A stretch of 64,000 nt of DNA from Lachnospiraceae bacterium. GTDB lineage: Bacteria; Bacillota; Clostridia; Lachnospirales; Lachnospiraceae. A program made the translations under genes and the position numbers. This document shows, piece by piece, positions 16,682 through 25,596 of the stretch; the first letter of the stretch is position 1; every line of letters begins with the position of its first letter. The notes beneath the pieces were generated by a model. The model had not been told where the DNA came from. It was given only the letters and a program-made list of their open reading frames with translations, and ran no database searches. Where the stretch lies: positions 62,001 to 126,000 of the forward strand of contig JAFVSN010000007.1 of the NCBI GenBank assembly GCA_017503735.1. The letters are read 5' to 3'.

Positions 16682-18661
16682 ATGAGTAGTGTTGTAAACG
16701 AACAGGGCAGTTTGTCCATTCATTCGGAGAATATATTTCCGATTATTAAGAAGTGGTTGTATTCGGACCATGACATCTTTTTCCGTGAATTGATTTCCAA
16801 CGGATGCGATGCCATTACAAAGATGAAAAAGTTAGAGGTAATGGGGGAGGTAAGTCTTCCGGAGGACAATGAGTGGAAGGTAACCGTAAAGGTCAGCCCG
16901 GAGGAGAAGACCATCAGCATTATTGATAACGGTATCGGTATGACGGCAGCTGAGGTAAAGCAGTACATCAACCAGATTGCGTTTTCCGGTGCTCAGGCGT
17001 TTGTGGAGCAGTATAAGGATAAGACCAATGAAGATTGTATTATCGGTCATTTTGGTCTCGGCTTTTATTCCGCATTTATGGTAGCCCATAAGGTGACCAT
17101 TGATACCAAGTCTTATAAGGACGAGCCGGCAGTTCACTGGGAGTCTGAAGAGGGCGTAGAGTTTGAGATGGGACAAGGAGACCGTACCGAAAGAGGAACG
17201 GAGATAACCTTGTACTTAAACGAGGACAGTTACGAGTTCTCCAACGAATATCGTGCAAAGGAAGTAATTGAAAAGTACTGTTCCTTTATGCCGACCCCGA
17301 TTTTCTTTGAAAACGTGGATGCACCTGTAAAGGAAGAACCGAAAGTAGAAGAAGGAGAAGAAGCGGAAGAGAAGAAGCCGCAGCCGTTAAACGAGCCGAA
17401 TCCGCTTTGGACCAAGCATCCGAATGAATGCACCGAGGAGGAGTATAAAAAGTTCTTCCGTGATGTGTTCCGTGATTATAAGGAACCGCTTTTCTGGATT
17501 CATTTGAATATGGACTATCCGTTTAACTTAAAGGGTATTCTGTACTTCCCGAAGATTAATACCGAGTATGAGAACTTAGAGGGAACCATTAAGTTGTACA
17601 GCAATCAGGTATTTATTGCGGACAATATTAAGGAGGTTATTCCGGAATTCCTGCTTTTGTTAAAGGGTGTCATCGACTGTCCGGATTTGCCGCTTAACGT
17701 GTCCAGAAGTGCATTGCAGAACGATGGTTTCGTAAAGAAAATTTCCGACTACATTACCAAGAAGGTTGCCGATAAGCTGTCCGGTATGTGTAAGGTAGAG
17801 CGTGAGGAGTATGAGAAGTACTGGGATGATATCAGCCCGTTCATTAAGTTCGGTTGTTTAAAGGATGACAAGTTCTGCGAGAAAATGAAGGATTATATGC
17901 TCTTTAAGAACTTAGAGGGTAAGTATCTAACCTTAGAGGATTATGTGAAGGCCGCAAAGGAAGCTGCCGGTGAGACGGAGGAAACGCCGATTGTGGAAAA
18001 TGCGGACGGTACTTCCGCTACCGGTGAAACCGATGAAGAAGCGGAAGAGAAGAAGCAGGTGGTGTACTATGTTACCGATGAGCGTCAGCAGAGCCAGTAC
18101 ATCAACATGTTTAAGGAAGCAGGTCTGGATGCCATTTTCTTAACCCATAACATCGATCAGCCGTACATTTCAAAGTTGGAGTACGATAATAAGGAAATCC
18201 GGTTCCAGAGAATCGATGCGGATCTGACCGAGACCTTTAAGGAGGAGGTAACGGAAGATGCGGAGGATTGGAAGAAGCTTACCGATACCGTAACGGATAT
18301 GGTAAAGAAGGCGCTGAATAAGGAAAAACTTACCGTAAAGGTGGAGAAGCTGAAGAATGAAAAGGTAGCTTCCATGATTACCTTGTCCGAGGACAGCCGC
18401 AGAATGCAGGACATGATGAAGATGTACAACATGTATGGTATGGACCCGTCCATGTTCGGTGGGGAGGGCGAAACCTTAGTGTTAAATGCAAACCATCCTC
18501 TTGTAAAGTTCATCTTCGAGCATAAGAAGAGCAAGAATGCTTCCGTTATCTGTGAACAGCTTTATGATTTGGCAATGCTTTCCCATAAGCCGTTGGCACC
18601 GGAAGAGATGACCAAGTTCATTGAAAGAAGCAATGAGATTATGTTGTTGCTTACGAAGTAA
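16682..18661 (+). CDS. htpG: Hsp90-family chaperone HtpG
   Basis: The 659-residue protein begins with the GHKL ATPase domain (DNGIGMT at about residues 79-85, GHFGLGFYSAF) followed by the middle and C-terminal dimerisation domains. ATG 16682 is chosen because AAAGGAGA lies just before it; the frame is open further upstream but that region contains the promoter. Acidic insertions rich in Glu (for example EEGEEAEEKKPQ and GETDEEAEEKK) enlarge it slightly relative to E. coli HtpG. It folds or protects client proteins in the cytoplasm. The perfect CIRCE places it in the HrcA heat-shock regulon. Confidence 0.95.
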   Translation: MSSVVNEQGSLSIHSENIFPIIKKWLYSDHDIFFRELISNGCDAITKMKKLEVMGEVSLPEDNEWKVTVKVSPEEKTISIIDNGIGMTAAEVKQYINQIAFSGAQAFVEQYKDKTNEDCIIGHFGLGFYSAFMVAHKVTIDTKSYKDEPAVHWESEEGVEFEMGQGDRTERGTEITLYLNEDSYEFSNEYRAKEVIEKYCSFMPTPIFFENVDAPVKEEPKVEEGEEAEEKKPQPLNEPNPLWTKHPNECTEEEYKKFFRDVFRDYKEPLFWIHLNMDYPFNLKGILYFPKINTEYENLEGTIKLYSNQVFIADNIKEVIPEFLLLLKGVIDCPDLPLNVSRSALQNDGFVKKISDYITKKVADKLSGMCKVEREEYEKYWDDISPFIKFGCLKDDKFCEKMKDYMLFKNLEGKYLTLEDYVKAAKEAAGETEETPIVENADGTSATGETDEEAEEKKQVVYYVTDERQQSQYINMFKEAGLDAIFLTHNIDQPYISKLEYDNKEIRFQRIDADLTETFKEEVTEDAEDWKKLTDTVTDMVKKALNKEKLTVKVEKLKNEKVASMITLSEDSRRMQDMMKMYNMYGMDPSMFGGEGETLVLNANHPLVKFIFEHKKSKNASVICEQLYDLAMLSHKPLAPEEMTKFIERSNEIMLLLTK

Positions 18662-18666
18662 AATGG

Positions 18667-18961
18667 TTCAGGAGCCGTCGCATGAAAATGCACGGCTCCG
18701 TTTTTTGCTTGAAATGCATGTTTGTGCGGCAATCTCGAATCTACTTTTTGCAAGTCGCAACGCTCCGTCAAACTTCCTCTTAGAACGACTAGGACGCTCG
18801 GGAGCGACCTCGCGCCCGGTCTTTTCTACGAGGTGATTTTGACTTCGCTAAATGCGCGACCCTTCGGGAAAAGCAAAAAGAAGATTCGAGATTGTCGCCC
18901 AAACTTTGTAGTTCTTCCATAGGAGAAAAACGGAGCCGTGCATTTTTCATGCAACGGCTCT
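18667..18961. repeat. Approximately 295-base imperfect palindrome with terminators at both ends
   Basis: The outer arms are two near-identical rho-independent terminators in opposite orientation (GGAGCCGT...ACGGCTCC plus T-run at 18671-18706, and its mirror at 18926-18960). Inside, GCGGCAATCTCGAATCT (about 18728-18744) is matched by AGATTCGAGATTGTCGC (about 18882-18898). No gene lies within. It separates convergent htpG and the DUF2812 gene; both would terminate here. Confidence 0.8.
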
Positions 18962-18966
18962 TGGCT

Positions 18967-19566
18967 TTACTTCGTTCCTCCCAGTTCTTTTATCAGTTTA
19001 TTTAACCGGTTAATTTGGTTGAGATAGATAAAAAACGGAAGGATAAAAAGAAGCGTTGTCAGCAGTGCTATAATACTAAAGATAGTGCCGAAAACCGGAC
19101 CTACGAGTTCAAACGGATGGAAGAAAAATAGCAGGTTTACAAAGCACGGGAATACCAGAATAGTCGGAAGTATCCGTAAAAATTGTCCGTTTACAACCCG
19201 CTTGCATAGTTCCAGCTTGGATTCGCGGTTACCAAAGAGGGTAGTGTCGGTTTCTTCCCCTTCTATACGCTGTTTGCGAAAGTAGCACCAATGGTCATAT
19301 TGACCGACGTATTCCCACCCGTAATCTTGATACATTTGGATATAATCTTCTTCTGCGATGCCGTTTTCTTTATAGTCTAACTGATAACACCAATCCTCCT
19401 TTTCTGCTTTTTCAAATTTGTAACGGTAGCCGTCAGTGGAAATGAATTTCCAGCCTTCCCGATGCATAAAGGAAAGCCAGGCAGCTTCCTGTTCAAATTC
19501 ACTGATGTAAAATTTCTGTTTCTCAATTAAAATGTTTGGATCTTGTTCTTTCTTTTTCTTACTCAT
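18967..19566 (-). CDS. DUF2812 membrane protein
   Basis: The 199-residue product has a charged N-terminal DUF2812-type domain (EFEQEAAWLSFMHREGWKFI, WCYQLDYKENG, YQDYGWEYVGQYDHWCYFRK) and two C-terminal membrane segments (about 130-185). Its start overlaps the end of the PadR-family gene by eight bases. Genes of this family are usually paired with PadR regulators and are thought to be controlled by them or to act with them; the molecular function is unknown. Confidence 0.85.
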   Translation of the reverse strand: MSKKKKEQDPNILIEKQKFYISEFEQEAAWLSFMHREGWKFISTDGYRYKFEKAEKEDWCYQLDYKENGIAEEDYIQMYQDYGWEYVGQYDHWCYFRKQRIEGEETDTTLFGNRESKLELCKRVVNGQFLRILPTILVFPCFVNLLFFFHPFELVGPVFGTIFSIIALLTTLLFILPFFIYLNQINRLNKLIKELGGTK

Positions 19567-19894
19567 GTTCAGTCCCTCCTATCATTTCGCCTTTGCTGTT
19601 TTTATAGAGCCGCTCGATGCGGGCAAGTTCTAAATCAAGAATTTCATATCCAAGTAAAGTAATGTGATAAAACTTTCGTTTTTCTTCTGACTTAACCAGA
19701 TAAATCAGGCCGTCCTTCTCCATTTTGGCAAGTGTGCCGTACATGGTGCCGGGGCTGATGTTAATTTCACCGCCGGTCATTTGCTTTACCTGCAGACCGA
19801 TGTTATAACCGTGATTTTCTTCCTGAAGGCAGTAAAGAATGTAAAAACCGGTCTCGGTCATGGGGATGTAGATACGTTTTAATTTGTCTGTCAT
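19559..19894 (-). CDS. PadR-family transcriptional regulator
   Basis: The 111-residue protein has the winged-helix PadR pattern: TETGFYILYCLQEENHGYNIGLQV, then ISPGTMYGTLAKMEKDGLI. The start at 19894 follows GGAAAGGACT on the minus strand; the frame is open upstream to 20065 but that part spans the promoter and operator-like repeats. It probably represses its own operon with the DUF2812 gene. Confidence 0.9.
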   Translation of the reverse strand: MTDKLKRIYIPMTETGFYILYCLQEENHGYNIGLQVKQMTGGEINISPGTMYGTLAKMEKDGLIYLVKSEEKRKFYHITLLGYEILDLELARIERLYKNSKGEMIGGTEHE

Positions 19895-19981
19895 AAAAGA
19901 GTCCTTTCCGGTTGCACGAAGATGCCGAAACAGCAGGTACTGGCATCTCCGTGCAACATCGTACTTCAATACATTTTGTTT

Positions 19982-20047
19982 CGATATATCGTAGTTCGAT
20001 GTATCGTGTCTTGATGTAAGTATATCGAACCTCGATGCATTTGTCAA
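19982..20047 (-). promoter_or_regulatory. padR promoter with operator-like repeats
   Basis: On the minus strand TTGACA (20047-20042) and TATACT (20024-20019) are 17 bases apart. Palindromes CGATATATCG (19982-19991) and CGATGTATCG (19997-20006) and further ATCGA/TCGAT half-sites overlap and follow the promoter, a likely binding array for the PadR protein. Confidence 0.65.
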
Positions 20048-20187
20048 GCATTTTTTTATAATCAAAGTATTTTTTGTTTTAACCGAAAATTTATGGACAA
20101 ACTTTTAAAGGTATGATATCATAAGATGTAGAGATGAAAACTACATGATGTGACATGAAACGACAAAAAGGAAGAGGGACATAACTT

Positions 20188-21018
20188 ATGGTAAGAAGAT
20201 TGATTGCAGACAGTTGCGCAGATTTTACACCGGAGAAGAAGGCTTGGACTGATGTGCGTCTGGTGCCGCTTACATTGACGGTAGACAAAGAAGATGTGAT
20301 GGATGATGAGACTTTTTGTCAGAGAACTTTTCTAGATAAGATGAGAAAAAGTCCGGTATGTCCTCGTTCGGCGTGTCCGTCTCCGGAACGTTATATGAAG
20401 GAATTTGAGGGGGCGGATGAAATCTTTGTAGTGACATTGTCCAAGCATTTAAGCGGTTCTTATCAAAGTGCGATGTTGGCAAAGCAGATGTATGAAGAGG
20501 AACATCCGGAGGTGAAAATCGAGGTGGTGGATTCCTGGTCCGCATCGGTGGGGGAATCTATTATAGTTTTGAAGCTTCGTTCTTTATTCGAGAAGTTTAA
20601 TTTTGAAGAGATTGTAAAGAAGATCACGATGTTTCGTAATAATGCTCAGACGAAGTTTGTGCTGGAGGATTTGGATGTATTTATCAAGAACGGACGACTT
20701 ACCCATGTACAGGCAATCCTTTGTAATGCATTAAATATTAAACCGCTTCTTGCAGGAAAAGAGGGGCAGATTGTGAAGCTGGATCAGGCAAGAGGTGTAG
20801 AACGTACCTTAAAGAAGCTGGTGGATGCGGTTGTGGCTGATGTAAAGGAAGCAACAACGAGAACCCTTGCCATTGCCCATTGCAATCATCCGGCAAGAGC
20901 GGAAGCGGTAAAACAGATGATTATGAGTAAGGTTCCGTTTAAGGAATGCATGATCGTAAACACCGGTGGGGTTAGTACGATGTATGCCAATGAGGGCGGA
21001 ATCATCGTAGCATATTAA
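20188..21018 (+). CDS. DegV family fatty-acid-binding protein
   Basis: The 276-residue protein matches the DegV family: it starts with IADSCADFTPE, has TVTLSKHLSGSYQSAM (the loop around the bound fatty acid) and ends with TGGVSTMYANEGGIIVAY. Members bind fatty acids, and some (FakB) present them to the kinase FakA for phospholipid synthesis. No fakA is nearby. The start follows GGAAGAGGGA. It stands alone, ended by a hairpin at 21026-21051. Confidence 0.9.
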   Translation: MVRRLIADSCADFTPEKKAWTDVRLVPLTLTVDKEDVMDDETFCQRTFLDKMRKSPVCPRSACPSPERYMKEFEGADEIFVVTLSKHLSGSYQSAMLAKQMYEEEHPEVKIEVVDSWSASVGESIIVLKLRSLFEKFNFEEIVKKITMFRNNAQTKFVLEDLDVFIKNGRLTHVQAILCNALNIKPLLAGKEGQIVKLDQARGVERTLKKLVDAVVADVKEATTRTLAIAHCNHPARAEAVKQMIMSKVPFKECMIVNTGGVSTMYANEGGIIVAY

Positions 21019-21025
21019 AGGAAGA

Positions 21026-21054
21026 GGGAGTCGCCCGTTCGGGAGGCTCCCTTT
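21026..21054 (+). terminator. Hairpin after the DegV gene
   Basis: GGGAG at 21026-21030 with inner CCC and GGG blocks pairs with CTCCC ending at 21051, followed by TTT; a moderate terminator. Confidence 0.55.
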
Positions 21055-21227
21055 GATCCTTGTTGTGCTGAATTTTTTTACGATATCCCCGTCAGAAACC
21101 TCTAAAAGAGATAAGGAGAAAAATCTTTAAAAAAAGTTGAAAATAAGTGTTGACATTTCGTCAAAAATATTGTAATATATCAAAGTCGGGTTTGAACGAC
21201 AGCAAAAAAATCAAATAATAAAATCAT

Positions 21228-21301
21228 CGAGGCGTGGCTCAGTTTGGTAGAGCGCTGCGTTCGGGACGCAGAGGTCGCAAGTTCGAATCTTGTCGCCTCG
21301 A
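21228..21301 (+). tRNA. tRNA-Pro (anticodon CGG)
   Basis: A full cloverleaf is readable: acceptor CGAGGCG/CGCCTCG, D-arm GCTC/GAGC, anticodon stem CTGCG/CGCAG with loop TTCGGGA, and T-arm GCAAG/CTTGT with TTCGAAT. The anticodon CGG reads CCG (Pro). CCA is not encoded. Confidence 0.95.
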
Positions 21302-21330
21302 TTTTATTTTTAGCCGTTTTTTGGTTGAAT

Positions 21331-21403
21331 GCTGGAATAGCTCAGTCGGTAGAGCACTTCACTCGTAATGAAGGGGTCGTCAGTTCAAGTCTGATTTCCA
21401 GCT
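21331..21403 (+). tRNA. tRNA-Thr (anticodon CGT)
   Basis: Acceptor GCTGGAA/TTCCAGC, D-arm GCTC/GAGC, anticodon stem CTTCA/TGAAG with loop CTCGTAA, and T-arm GTCAG/CTGAT form a cloverleaf. The anticodon CGT reads ACG (Thr). CCA is not encoded. It lies 29 bases after the tRNA-Pro, probably on one transcript. Confidence 0.95.
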
Positions 21404-21570
21404 CTACATGAAGTCTGATATCCTTTCGGAGGAAAAGGGGTCAGGCTTTTTTTCGTGCAGGCAAAGTGAGGGCTTGTGTAGCGAGATGCCCGCTCGAAAA
21501 CAGGATGCAGTTGACGTAACTTTTTTCATATGGCATAATGTTCGTGAAGACATCGGAGAGGAGGACACCC

Positions 21571-22545
21571 ATGGCAAAGGGAGCAAACCAGAAGAAAAAA
21601 TTGTTTTGTATTTTGGAACTTTTGGAACGTGAGTCCGATGAACTGCATCCGGTTTCTACGGAACGTATCATTGCGTCTTTGGCAGCCAATGACATTAATG
21701 CGGAACGGAAAAGCATCTATGATGATATTCAGGTGTTGCAGGAACTGGGGTATGATGTGATTTCCTGCGGGCGTAAGGGATATTATCTCGGCGCCAGAGA
21801 GTTTGAACTTGCGGAGCTAAAGCTTTTGGTAGATGCAGTGCAGTCTTCAAAGTTTTTGTCGGAGAAGAAGTCCCATGAATTGATTAAAAAGCTGGAACGG
21901 TTTTGCAGCCGGTATGCGGCGGGGAAATTACAACGCCAGGTGCATGTGATTGACCGAGTGAAAACCATGAACGAAAGTATCCTATATCTGGTTGACACCA
22001 TCCATGAGGCAATTGGGGAGAACCGGATGATTTCGTTCCGGTATATGAAATGGGACGGAACGAAAAAGCTGGTGCCGCGCCGTGAAGGGAAACGGTATCT
22101 GGTGAGTCCCTATCTGTTGATGTGGGAAGAAGAAAACTATTATCTGGTAGCCTATGATGAAGAAGCAGGCGGACGCAGATATTACCGTGTAGATAAAATG
22201 GCAGAGATTAAGATAGAAGATGGGGCAAGAACCCACGGAGAGGAATTTTCGGAGAGTGCGGCCCTGTTATCCAAAAAGACCTTCGGAATGTACGACGGAA
22301 AGGAAGAACGGGTAAGGTTATCTTTTCAAGAACCGCTTTTGGGTGTTGTGCTGGATCGGTTCGGAACGGATGTGATTCTTTTGGAAAAAGGAGAAGAACA
22401 GTACGAAGCAGCGGTGGATGTACAGATAAGCCAACAGTTTTTCGGTTGGGTTTGCGGTGTGTCCGGAGTAAAAATCATCGGGCCGGAGCATGTTGCAGAG
22501 CAATACATAGAACATTTACGTACACAATGCAAAAAGTATGAATAA
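21571..22545 (+). CDS. WYL-domain transcriptional regulator
   Basis: The 324-residue protein has an N-terminal winged helix-turn-helix (HPVSTERIIASLAANDINAERKSIYDDIQVL) and a C-terminal WYL domain (ISFRYMKWDG, VSPYLLMWEEENYYLVAYD). Such proteins are ligand-responsive regulators. ATG 21571 is preferred because GAGAGGAGG precedes it. Its end overlaps the extended reading frame of pyrK and the true pyrK start is 28 bases on, so they may share a transcript; whether it controls pyrimidine genes is unknown. Confidence 0.88.
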   Translation: MAKGANQKKKLFCILELLERESDELHPVSTERIIASLAANDINAERKSIYDDIQVLQELGYDVISCGRKGYYLGAREFELAELKLLVDAVQSSKFLSEKKSHELIKKLERFCSRYAAGKLQRQVHVIDRVKTMNESILYLVDTIHEAIGENRMISFRYMKWDGTKKLVPRREGKRYLVSPYLLMWEEENYYLVAYDEEAGGRRYYRVDKMAEIKIEDGARTHGEEFSESAALLSKKTFGMYDGKEERVRLSFQEPLLGVVLDRFGTDVILLEKGEEQYEAAVDVQISQQFFGWVCGVSGVKIIGPEHVAEQYIEHLRTQCKKYE

Positions 22546-22573
22546 GGAAGTAAGAACCAAGGAGGACGGTTAT

Positions 22574-23356
22574 ATGAGCAAAAAGGAACAGGTAATGGCT
22601 GTGATTACAAAGCAGGAATGCATGACCGGTGAGATTTTCGAGATGAGAATCAAGGTGGAAGGCATTGCGAAAGAAGCAAAAGCAGGTCAGTTTGTGTCGT
22701 TATATTGTAAGGAAGGCGGAAGATTACTCCCGCGTCCTATCAGCATTTGCGGAATCGATAAAGAAAAGGGCGAACTTCGTTTGGTATACCGCATTGCGGG
22801 AGAAGGAACGAGAGAGTTTTCCAAGATGAAAGCAGGAGACGAGATTACAGTAACCGGACCGCTTGGAAACGGGTTTATGACAGAGGATTTAAAGGAAGGG
22901 ATGCATGCGGTACTTCTTGGCGGCGGTATCGGAATTCCTCCGATGTTGGAACTGGCAAAGGTACTTCCGGGAGAAAAGACAATCGTTCTCGGTTACAGAG
23001 ATGCGGATACCTTCCTTGCAAAGGAATTCGAAGCCTACGGAAAGGTCCTGATTGCTTCCGATAACGGAGCTGTGGGTGTGAAGGGAAATGTGATTGATGC
23101 CATGAAGGCAGAAGGTGTTACGGGAGACTTGTTCTTTGCCTGTGGTCCGAAGCCGATGCTTCGCGGGATTAAGGAATACGCAGCGGGACAGGGTGCAAGG
23201 GCTCAGCTTTCTTTAGAAGAACGTATGGCTTGCGGTATCGGTGCATGTCTGGCCTGTGTCTGCAAAACCACAAAGGTGGACGAGCATTCTCAGGTGAATA
23301 ATACGAGAATCTGTAAAGAGGGCCCGGTATTTTATGCAGAAGATATCGAGTTATAA
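22574..23356 (+). CDS. pyrK: Dihydroorotate dehydrogenase B, electron-transfer subunit
   Basis: The 260-residue protein has the FAD-binding region (RPISICGID), the NAD-binding region (LLGGGIGIPPMLELAK) and a C-terminal [2Fe-2S] cluster motif with cysteines in CGIGACLACVCKT and RICKEGP. It passes electrons from PyrD to NAD+ in the fourth step of pyrimidine synthesis. ATG 22574 follows AAGGAGGA. pyrD follows 61 bases later; pyrE, often adjacent in related genomes, is 11 kb away. Confidence 0.95.
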   Translation: MSKKEQVMAVITKQECMTGEIFEMRIKVEGIAKEAKAGQFVSLYCKEGGRLLPRPISICGIDKEKGELRLVYRIAGEGTREFSKMKAGDEITVTGPLGNGFMTEDLKEGMHAVLLGGGIGIPPMLELAKVLPGEKTIVLGYRDADTFLAKEFEAYGKVLIASDNGAVGVKGNVIDAMKAEGVTGDLFFACGPKPMLRGIKEYAAGQGARAQLSLEERMACGIGACLACVCKTTKVDEHSQVNNTRICKEGPVFYAEDIEL

Positions 23357-23417
23357 TTTATTCATGAGATGCAGATAGGATAAGGATGTTTGTCCCAGTG
23401 GACGGAAAGGAAAGAAC

Positions 23418-24320
23418 ATGAATTTATCAGTAAATATAGCAGGAGTTACATTAAAAAATCCGGTAACGGTTGCTTCCGGTACCTTTGGGTCCGGTATGGA
23501 GTATGGTGAATTTGTTGATTTGAATCGCCTCGGTGCGGTAACCACAAAGGGGGTTGCCAATGTGCCGTGGCCGGGCAATGCAACCCCGCGTATTGCGGAG
23601 ACTTGCGGAGGTATGATGAATGCCATCGGCTTACAGAATCCGGGACTTCGTGTGTTTAAGGAACGTGATTTAAAGTTCCTTGCGGATTACGATACAAAAA
23701 TTATTGTAAATGTATGCGGACGTTCCAAAGAGGACTATGTGGATGCGGTTGAGCAGCTGGCAGACACGAACGCAGATCTTTTGGAGATAAATATTTCCTG
23801 CCCGAATGTAAAGGAGGGCGGTATCGCCTTTGGTCAGAATCCGAAGATGGCGGAAGAGATTACGGCAGCGGTAAAGAAGGTAGCAAAGCAACCGGTTATC
23901 ATGAAGCTTTCCCCGAATGTAACGGACATTACGGAAATGGCACGTGCGGTGGAAGCCGGCGGTGCAGACGCGGTGTCCCTTATCAATACGCTAACCGGTA
24001 TGAAGATTGATGTAGAGCGCAGAACCTTTGCGGTTGCCAATAAGACCGGTGGTTTGTCCGGCCCGGCTATTAAGCCGGTGGCAGTGCGCATGGTATATCA
24101 GGTGGCAAATGCCATTAAGCTTCCGATTATCGGTATGGGCGGAATCCGCACGGCAGAGGATGCACTGGAGTTTTTAATGGTAGGTGCTTCCGCAGTGGCG
24201 GTCGGTACCGCAAACTTCGTAAATCCGTACACCACCATTGAAGTGATTGACGGGATTGCGGCTTATATGGAGCGTCTCGGAATTCAGGATATTAACGATA
24301 TAATCGGTTGTGTAAAGTAA
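23418..24320 (+). CDS. pyrD: Dihydroorotate dehydrogenase B, catalytic subunit
   Basis: The 300-residue FMN-dependent barrel enzyme belongs to class 1B: it has VASGTFGSGMEYGEF, the NISCPNVKEGG loop with the catalytic cysteine, NTLTGMKID and the phosphate-binding end IGMGGIRTAEDALEFLM. It oxidises dihydroorotate to orotate and works as a complex with PyrK. GGAAAGGAAA precedes the ATG. Confidence 0.96.
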   Translation: MNLSVNIAGVTLKNPVTVASGTFGSGMEYGEFVDLNRLGAVTTKGVANVPWPGNATPRIAETCGGMMNAIGLQNPGLRVFKERDLKFLADYDTKIIVNVCGRSKEDYVDAVEQLADTNADLLEINISCPNVKEGGIAFGQNPKMAEEITAAVKKVAKQPVIMKLSPNVTDITEMARAVEAGGADAVSLINTLTGMKIDVERRTFAVANKTGGLSGPAIKPVAVRMVYQVANAIKLPIIGMGGIRTAEDALEFLMVGASAVAVGTANFVNPYTTIEVIDGIAAYMERLGIQDINDIIGCVK

Positions 24321-24433
24321 AAGACAAAAACATTGCATGAATGACAAAAAAGTGATATTTTAGCGATGAGAAACATGGTATAGTGATACAAAAGACCTAT
24401 GGGATTGCATAGAAGTGATCGGAGGATAATATC

Positions 24434-25327
24434 ATGAGAAATGCAAAATTTATGCTCATTTTATTTGTTTGTGGTTTATTGTTTGTTGCATGTGGGAAGC
24501 AGACGGAAGGACCGGAGCCGACACAGGAAGTATCGTCAACCGAAACACCGGAACTGACGCCGGAATTGACGCCGGAACCGACCGTGACCCCGGAACCGAC
24601 CGCAACGCCAAAGCCGACCGCGACTCCGAAGCCGACGAATACGCCGACGCCGTTACCGAAGCTGGAGCCGCTTTATGTGGAGTTTAAAGATGGAAATTCC
24701 AATTCTTCCATGACGGAAATTGCCAACGGTTGGACCAACGGAAACCCGTTTAACGTAACCTGGCGGAAGTCCAATTGTACGTTTACGGACGATAAGATGC
24801 AGCTTATCATCAGTGAGGATACCGCGGCCGGGGGAGGAAGTATTCCCTATGCCGGCGGAGAGTATCGCACAAGAAAGTTTTACGGATACGGTAGATACGA
24901 GGTGTCTATGAAGGCCATTAAGAATGACGGCGTAGTATCTTCCTTCTTTACCTATACCGGCCCTTCCGATAAGAATCCGTGGGATGAAATCGACATTGAG
25001 TTTTTAGGAAAAGATACTACACAGGTACAGTTCAACTACTATACCAACGGTAGGGGAAAGCATGAATATATGTATGATTTGGGCTTTGATGCATCGGAGG
25101 ATTTCCATACCTATGCCTTTGAGTGGCATGAGGATAAGATTGTATGGTTTGTGGATGGTGTAGAAGCACATACCGTAACGGAGAATATTCCGAAGACTAG
25201 AGGAAAGATTATGATGAATGCCTGGTGCGGAAAAGGAGTAAACGACTGGTTAAATGCTTTTGATCCGAGCAATCTTCCGCTTGTGGCGGAGTATGAGTGG
25301 TTCTCTTACACACCGTTTGAAGAATAA
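24434..25327 (+). CDS. GH16 beta-glucanase lipoprotein (lichenase type)
   Basis: The 297-residue product has a lipoprotein signal (LLFVACGKQ), a Pro-Thr-Glu linker (about 25-75) and a GH16 catalytic domain. The catalytic motif DEIDIEFLGKD holds the nucleophile and acid/base glutamates, and the following beta-jelly-roll ends with VAEYEWFSYTP as in bacterial lichenases. It probably cleaves mixed-linkage beta-1,3-1,4-glucans at the cell surface. The start has GGAGGATAAT before it. A strong terminator follows at 25334, so it is monocistronic. Confidence 0.92.
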   Translation: MRNAKFMLILFVCGLLFVACGKQTEGPEPTQEVSSTETPELTPELTPEPTVTPEPTATPKPTATPKPTNTPTPLPKLEPLYVEFKDGNSNSSMTEIANGWTNGNPFNVTWRKSNCTFTDDKMQLIISEDTAAGGGSIPYAGGEYRTRKFYGYGRYEVSMKAIKNDGVVSSFFTYTGPSDKNPWDEIDIEFLGKDTTQVQFNYYTNGRGKHEYMYDLGFDASEDFHTYAFEWHEDKIVWFVDGVEAHTVTENIPKTRGKIMMNAWCGKGVNDWLNAFDPSNLPLVAEYEWFSYTPFEE

Positions 25328-25333
25328 TCGTTT

Positions 25334-25361
25334 AGACCGCACGTATGTGCGGTCTTTTTTT
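25334..25361 (+). terminator. Terminator after the GH16 gene
   Basis: AGACCGCAC (25334-25342), loop GTAT, GTGCGGTCT (25347-25355), then a T-run. Confidence 0.9.
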
Positions 25362-25478
25362 GCAGAAATGTCAAAAGACAGGATGTATTAATGGATCGGA
25401 GTGAGCAATACTGACACAACCGCGCTTATGTTTTATTTTACAAGCTATAAAATTTCTTTTACATAGCGTAAAATATAC

Positions 25479-25508
25479 TTGACATTATTCCAATATAATG
25501 TTATATTG
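25479..25508 (+). promoter_or_regulatory. Promoter with an embedded palindromic operator
   Basis: TTGACA (25479-25484) and TATATT (25502-25507) are 17 bases apart. CAATATAA-TG-TTATATTG (25491-25508), a perfect 8-base-arm dyad, covers the spacer and the -10 box. The HTH protein encoded at the end of this operon is the natural candidate repressor. Confidence 0.65.
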
Positions 25509-25596
25509 TACTTGTGAACGGCCATCACAGTTACAAAAATATGTTAAAACAAATTGAAAGCATACCGAAATCTTATTATGAAGGGAAATGAAACAT

